Source: Bryobacterales bacterium (GTDB lineage: Bacteria > Acidobacteriota > Terriglobia > Bryobacterales > Bryobacteraceae). From it: a DNA stretch of 64,000 nt. The position numbers and the translations under genes were made by a program. The DNA lies in NCBI GenBank assembly GCA_019261985.1, contig JAFAQY010000131.1, forward strand, positions 31,061-95,060, written 5' to 3'. This document shows, piece by piece, positions 60,763-64,000 of this stretch (position 1 is the stretch's first letter; each line of letters starts with the position of its first letter). Under the pieces are notes generated by a model that was not told where the DNA came from, searched no databases, and was given only the letters and a program-made list of their open reading frames with translations.

Positions 60763-61626
60763 CTAAGGCTTCACCGACACCTTCACCTCGGCATTCGTCC
60801 AGCAGCACTGAAATCCGCCGCCGCCCTCGCCTGAGTAATCGGTAGTCAGCAGGTGCAAAACATACTCGCCGGCTTCGCTAAAGGTAGCCTCAGCCGTTGC
60901 CTTGCCGCTGAAGGCCGCGGTCTTATCTTCGATCTTCTCCACCGCGGGCTTTTCTTGTGAGAACGTGACCGTTCCAGGACCGCGGTACTTGGACCATCGC
61001 ACGACCACGGGAGCGCCGAGGTTCTTTGGGCGCGCGCTCGAAGAGCTCGTGAATTTGGCGTCGTCGGAAACCCAAACGGTCAGCGCCAGCGGTTTTCCAG
61101 GGCTCGCGGAACGCTGCACCGTCATGCCCTGGGGCCCCTGCACGGAAGGGCCGTTTTGTTCAAAGCGGACCACTGGCGGAGTGTTGCCTACCGCAGCCTC
61201 GGTGAATGGCGAGATCTCGTAATCCGGAAGCAGACTCGCTGGGATCACCGCGGTTTTGCCGTTCACCGTCAGCGTCCACGTGATCTTATTTTTGCCGAAA
61301 TCGGCCGGCAGTTTTACGGCGAACAAACCCCAATGGCGTCCGGGCAAAAAGTGCGTCGGCTGACCGCGATCCGGCCCTTCCGGCTCGATGCGATTGTTCG
61401 GGCCGATCGGAATATCCAGCTCTTGTGCCTGGTTTCGATTGAAGTACCCGAGCAGAACACTGAAGGTGCCGTCGGGATTCTTGAACCAGCCTTCGAACGC
61501 TCCGGTAACGCCCGCGCCGGAACTGTGCGGCGGCTCGAGCGGCAAGCCCTGGCCGCGCGAAAGCGTTCCACAAGAAAAGATAGCCGCCGCGCACGCCAGC
61601 GCCGCGAAACATCTTCTACCGCGCAT
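60763..61626 (-). CDS. Secreted protein of unknown function
   Basis: This 287-residue protein has a signal peptide (1-26, ...GTLSRGQ). The mature chain looks all-beta: an N-terminal domain starting GAGVTGAFEGWFKNPDGTFSVLLGYFNRN with LPGRHWGLFAVKLPADFG, then an Ig-like part ending HLLTTDYSGEGGGGFQCCWTNAEVKVSV. I recognise no enzyme motif; the CC pair near the end is notable. It starts 11 nt before the stop of the upstream cytochrome/copper protein, so the two are translationally coupled and probably form a periplasmic pair. Similar proteins occur beside such cytochromes in acidobacterial genomes as far as I recall, which is a weak basis. Confidence 0.75.
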   Translation of the reverse strand: MRGRRCFAALACAAAIFSCGTLSRGQGLPLEPPHSSGAGVTGAFEGWFKNPDGTFSVLLGYFNRNQAQELDIPIGPNNRIEPEGPDRGQPTHFLPGRHWGLFAVKLPADFGKNKITWTLTVNGKTAVIPASLLPDYEISPFTEAAVGNTPPVVRFEQNGPSVQGPQGMTVQRSASPGKPLALTVWVSDDAKFTSSSSARPKNLGAPVVVRWSKYRGPGTVTFSQEKPAVEKIEDKTAAFSGKATAEATFSEAGEYVLHLLTTDYSGEGGGGFQCCWTNAEVKVSVKP

Positions 61627-62935
61627 TTACGGCAACCGTCTTCTTGTGCTTCGCCGCCCAAGCGCTGTAATCTTCATCGCTGATATACGTTACATTCACC
61701 CAGGCGTGCGCCATCTCATCCACGGTGCGGTGCCCGAAGCCGACCCACTGATCCGGGTCGGGATTGAACGGATTGTCCTTGGTGTTATCGTGCCACGTCG
61801 TAACCTTGATGACGGTGCCTTTGGGCAACACCGGCGCCGCATCGTCATCGTAGATGTAGTTCGTCATCCAATTAAAGTTGAAATTGCCGACGTAGCTCAC
61901 CATTTGACTGGTTCCATCGGGAAGGATGGCTTCGAGCGACATTGCTTTGCCTCGCAGATGCATGTGCGGCTGGATGTTTTCTAAAATCGCCGCCTGCTTC
62001 AGCACTGTAAACCCTTGGCTTTCCACTAACGAGTTTGGCGGAATGTCGAGATTCGGGCCGGTCTTGCCGGGAAACGCGGTAAGGTGAGTGCGATATTTCG
62101 GATCCTGTCCCTTCTTATAGAGCCACACGCCTAGTTCGACGCCCGCCACCAGTTCTTCGCCGGCCGCATGAATGTGGATATCCCACGAGATCTTCGAACC
62201 TGGCAGCAATAGTTTGCCGGTGTCCGGTCTGTAAAAGTCATAGCTCTTGCCGATTGCCCATTCCATCAGTACGCCTTGACGATCCGCGTCGTTGGCGGCC
62301 GCCGATGGAGCATCGCCGTCGTTTTGTACTAAATAGGCGACGGCGTGGTGAACGATTTTCCGCGCCGATGGATTTGTCGGCCTCACTTCTACGGCCCGCA
62401 CCCAGCGAGGCTCGTTTATCGGAATCGTCGCTTCCGGCCGCCACCACACGTCTTGATGACGCGCCGGCATGGTGTACGGATCGGCTTTAACTACAAGATC
62501 GGGCTGACCGAGTTCCTTCGCGGCTTGCCATTCATCGTCACGCGGCCACTGCTTGGGAGCCGGCATATCCTTGGGATCGCCCTGGGGAGCGCCCGCATCC
62601 ACCCACTGCACGATAGTCGCGATCTGATCGTCGCTGAGCGAAATATCGTTCTTGAACTTCTGCACGCCGACTGTCTTGTCGAGATGCCACGGCGGCATCT
62701 GGCGCGTGATCACGCGCTGCCGGATCGCCTTCGCCCACGGCCGCGTCTGTTCGTAGGTCATCAGAGACATTGGCGCCATGGAGCCTTCCCTATGGCACAC
62801 CTGACACTTTTCCTGCAATATCGGCGCGACATCTTTTGAAAACGTGATGGTCCGCGCTCCCAAATCCGCGGCTGGCGATAACGCGGCAAACGAGGCCATT
62901 GTAGTTATGCCAAATAAGGACCTGCGATTCAGCAT
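61616..62935 (-). CDS. Cytochrome c fused to PHM-like copper monooxygenase domains
   Basis: This protein has 439 residues from the ATG at 62935, with AAAGGAG at ideal spacing. An Arg-rich leader and hydrophobic segment (RRSLFGITTMASFAALSPA) suggest export, perhaps by Tat. A class I cytochrome follows (C44-Q-V-C-H48, Met at RQM80PPWH). The rest resembles the two-domain type II copper ascorbate-dependent monooxygenase (PHM/DBM) fold: H196-H197 (VHHAVAYL), H254/H256 (IHIHAAGE) and H324/H326 (QPHMHLRGK) give HH and HxH copper ligands. It may hydroxylate a periplasmic substrate using electrons from its own heme. The physiological substrate is unknown. Confidence 0.82.
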   Translation of the reverse strand: MLNRRSLFGITTMASFAALSPAADLGARTITFSKDVAPILQEKCQVCHREGSMAPMSLMTYEQTRPWAKAIRQRVITRQMPPWHLDKTVGVQKFKNDISLSDDQIATIVQWVDAGAPQGDPKDMPAPKQWPRDDEWQAAKELGQPDLVVKADPYTMPARHQDVWWRPEATIPINEPRWVRAVEVRPTNPSARKIVHHAVAYLVQNDGDAPSAAANDADRQGVLMEWAIGKSYDFYRPDTGKLLLPGSKISWDIHIHAAGEELVAGVELGVWLYKKGQDPKYRTHLTAFPGKTGPNLDIPPNSLVESQGFTVLKQAAILENIQPHMHLRGKAMSLEAILPDGTSQMVSYVGNFNFNWMTNYIYDDDAAPVLPKGTVIKVTTWHDNTKDNPFNPDPDQWVGFGHRTVDEMAHAWVNVTYISDEDYSAWAAKHKKTVAVNAR

Positions 62936-63071
62936 GGAAGGCTCCTTTCTAAACCCAGCTACCAAACGGTTTGATTCTAGTTGGCGGGGGTCGGGGTGTC
63001 AACCAAGCACGGCTTCGCCATTCACGACTGTACATGCTACAATGCTCCCGCAATATCGCGGAGGATTTGCC

Positions 63072-63821
63072 ATGGCCGCGTACGAACGAGGACCCGTCCA
63101 CATCTACTATGAAGAAGCCGGTTCCGGCTTTCCTTTGCTGCTCATAGCCGGCGGCGGCTTGAATTCGACGATCGCCGGCTTAAAACGCGGCGATCCGTTC
63201 AACCCCATGGAGGAGTTCAAGGGAGGGTACCGCTGCATCGCCGCTGATTTGCGCAACGCAAATGAAGGCCAGTCCCACGGGCCGCTCGAAATCGAAAGAC
63301 CATGGGACTCACACACCGACGACCAGCTCGGATTGATGGATCACCTGGGCATCGACAAGTTCATGGTGCTGGGCTTCTGCATCGGCGGACCGTTCATCTG
63401 GAACCTGCTGAAGCGCGCGCCCGATCGTGTTGTCGCGGCGGTCCTGGCCCAGCCCAGCGGATCTCGTCCGGAACAGCGCGACCTCTTCTACCAGAACAAT
63501 ATAACGGGCTGGGGTCCGGAACTGGTGAAGCGCCGGTCCGACATCACGATGGAAACGGTCGACAAATTCCTGACCAGGATGTACCGAGCCAATCCCGATT
63601 TTGTCTTCACCGTCACGCGCGATTTCGTCCGCCATTGCCGGACCCCGGTACTGATCCTGCCCGACGATATCCCCGCCCATCCGTACGCCGTAGCGATGGA
63701 GGCCGCGATGCTAGCGCCGAACGCCGAAGTAAGCATATTTCCCTGGAAAGAGCCCAAGGAGCGGATTCCGTTGGCGGTCCGCCAGATACATTCGTTCCTG
63801 AAAGCCCACCGACCGGTTTAA
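63072..63821 (+). CDS. Alpha/beta hydrolase with cysteine nucleophile
   Basis: This protein has 249 residues from the ATG at 63072 (GGAGGAT upstream). The alpha/beta-hydrolase core has the oxyanion stretch LLLIAGGG, the nucleophile elbow GFCIGG with C103 in place of Ser, an acid in LPDDIPAHPY and the His expected near the C-terminus (VRQIHSFL). A cysteine nucleophile in G-F-C-x-G-G recalls dienelactone hydrolase, although the rest is closer to standard hydrolases of the MhpC/3-oxoadipate enol-lactonase group. There is no signal peptide. A longer frame from 62844 would run antisense over the cytochrome gene start and is rejected. Confidence 0.85.
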   Translation: MAAYERGPVHIYYEEAGSGFPLLLIAGGGLNSTIAGLKRGDPFNPMEEFKGGYRCIAADLRNANEGQSHGPLEIERPWDSHTDDQLGLMDHLGIDKFMVLGFCIGGPFIWNLLKRAPDRVVAAVLAQPSGSRPEQRDLFYQNNITGWGPELVKRRSDITMETVDKFLTRMYRANPDFVFTVTRDFVRHCRTPVLILPDDIPAHPYAVAMEAAMLAPNAEVSIFPWKEPKERIPLAVRQIHSFLKAHRPV

Positions 63822-63838
63822 ACTTTGACTTGCTTAAA

Positions 63839-63857
63839 AGTGGGGCAGGTTGCCACC
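63839..63857. repeat. Fragment of a family-A palindromic element
   Basis: Directly after the hydrolase gene the sequence AGTGGGGCAGGTTGCCACC matches the left end of element A2, but the right arm AACCTGC and all later palindromes are missing. The remaining 63858-64000 bases contain no gene, palindrome or promoter that I can support. Confidence 0.55.
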
Positions 63858-64000
63858 TAAATTATGCGCGCAGACCATTCCTCCTGCGCGGTTCTGATAT
63901 CCGATCTGTAGTCGGGGAAAGCTGTTGAGATCCGACTAGTTCTGCTCTCCTCCTATAGGTTGTTGTTTTGTTTGGCCGTTTCGTGCATAGAAATTTATGC

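Noticed and set aside
62844..63071. N-terminal extension of the alpha/beta hydrolase by 76 residues
   Set aside because: The extension is antisense to the cytochrome gene start, has no homology-like features, and the ATG at 63072 has a good ribosome site.

Overview
The window is GC-rich, densely coded bacterial chromosome. It most resembles an Acidobacteriota genome of the Solibacter/Bryobacter type. The best lineage marker is the large secreted protein at 1982-5377, whose C-terminal quarter is the Solibacter-type TIGR03437 domain attached to BACON-like repeats. Supporting signs are an orphan DUF1552 protein, two secreted PQQ propeller dehydrogenases, SIMPL (DUF541) proteins, a c-type cytochrome fused to a PHM-like copper domain, and many structured intergenic palindromes. 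I see no rRNA, tRNA, CRISPR array, prophage or insertion sequence with a transposase.

Layout. 1-5.4 kb: accD, a paraoxonase-like secreted protein cut by the window edge, and the BACON/TIGR03437 protein. 5.6-11.3 kb: a tightly coupled five-gene run (ABC ATPase, stand-alone double Clp_N protein, ClpC, zinc-ribbon site-2 protease, Uma2 nuclease). 11.3-19.4 kb, minus strand: NtrX/NtrY two-component pair, methyltransferase, intact SIMPL protein, decayed second SIMPL copy and a PQQ dehydrogenase; an old tandem duplication joins the last three. 19.6-27 kb: S53 peptidase, DUF1552 protein, cytochrome-PQQ dehydrogenase and an arylsulfotransferase-like protein. 27.4-35.2 kb: transglutaminase/DUF2126 protein, MalQ and a PBP1b-like peptidoglycan synthase. 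35.5-39.6 kb: ECF sigma factor, sugar nucleotidyltransferase, small ORF, sigma-54 activator and a response regulator. 39.7-46.3 kb, minus: GH63-like glucosidase, adenylate cyclase, a putative class II cAMP phosphodiesterase overlapping the cyclase, and a two-heme cytochrome. 46.5-49.8 kb: Ser/Thr kinase, amidohydrolase and a secreted protein. 50-53.2 kb: Dat, Ddc and an SMR-like membrane protein, all overlapping (a 1,3-diaminopropane module). 53.5-64 kb: TolC-like channel, pyruvate dehydrogenase E1 alpha/beta, FliA-type sigma factor, MFS exporter, IlvD, a cytochrome c/copper monooxygenase-like protein with a secreted partner, and an alpha/beta hydrolase with a Cys nucleophile.

Non-coding structure is notable. 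A family of about 113-bp elements (1863, 21306, 49886, plus a fragment at 63839) is built from four palindromes whose stems show compensatory changes between copies. A second family, with arms GTAGGACAAGCTT, sits exactly at gene ends and supplies the stop codons of clpC, malQ and the DUF2126 gene. Many gene pairs overlap by exactly 8 nt (ATGTTTGA three times) or 4 nt, so translational coupling appears common. The strongest candidates for undescribed biology are the Clp/site-2-protease run, the covarying palindromic element, the cyclase/phosphodiesterase overlap and the Dat-Ddc-SMR operon.
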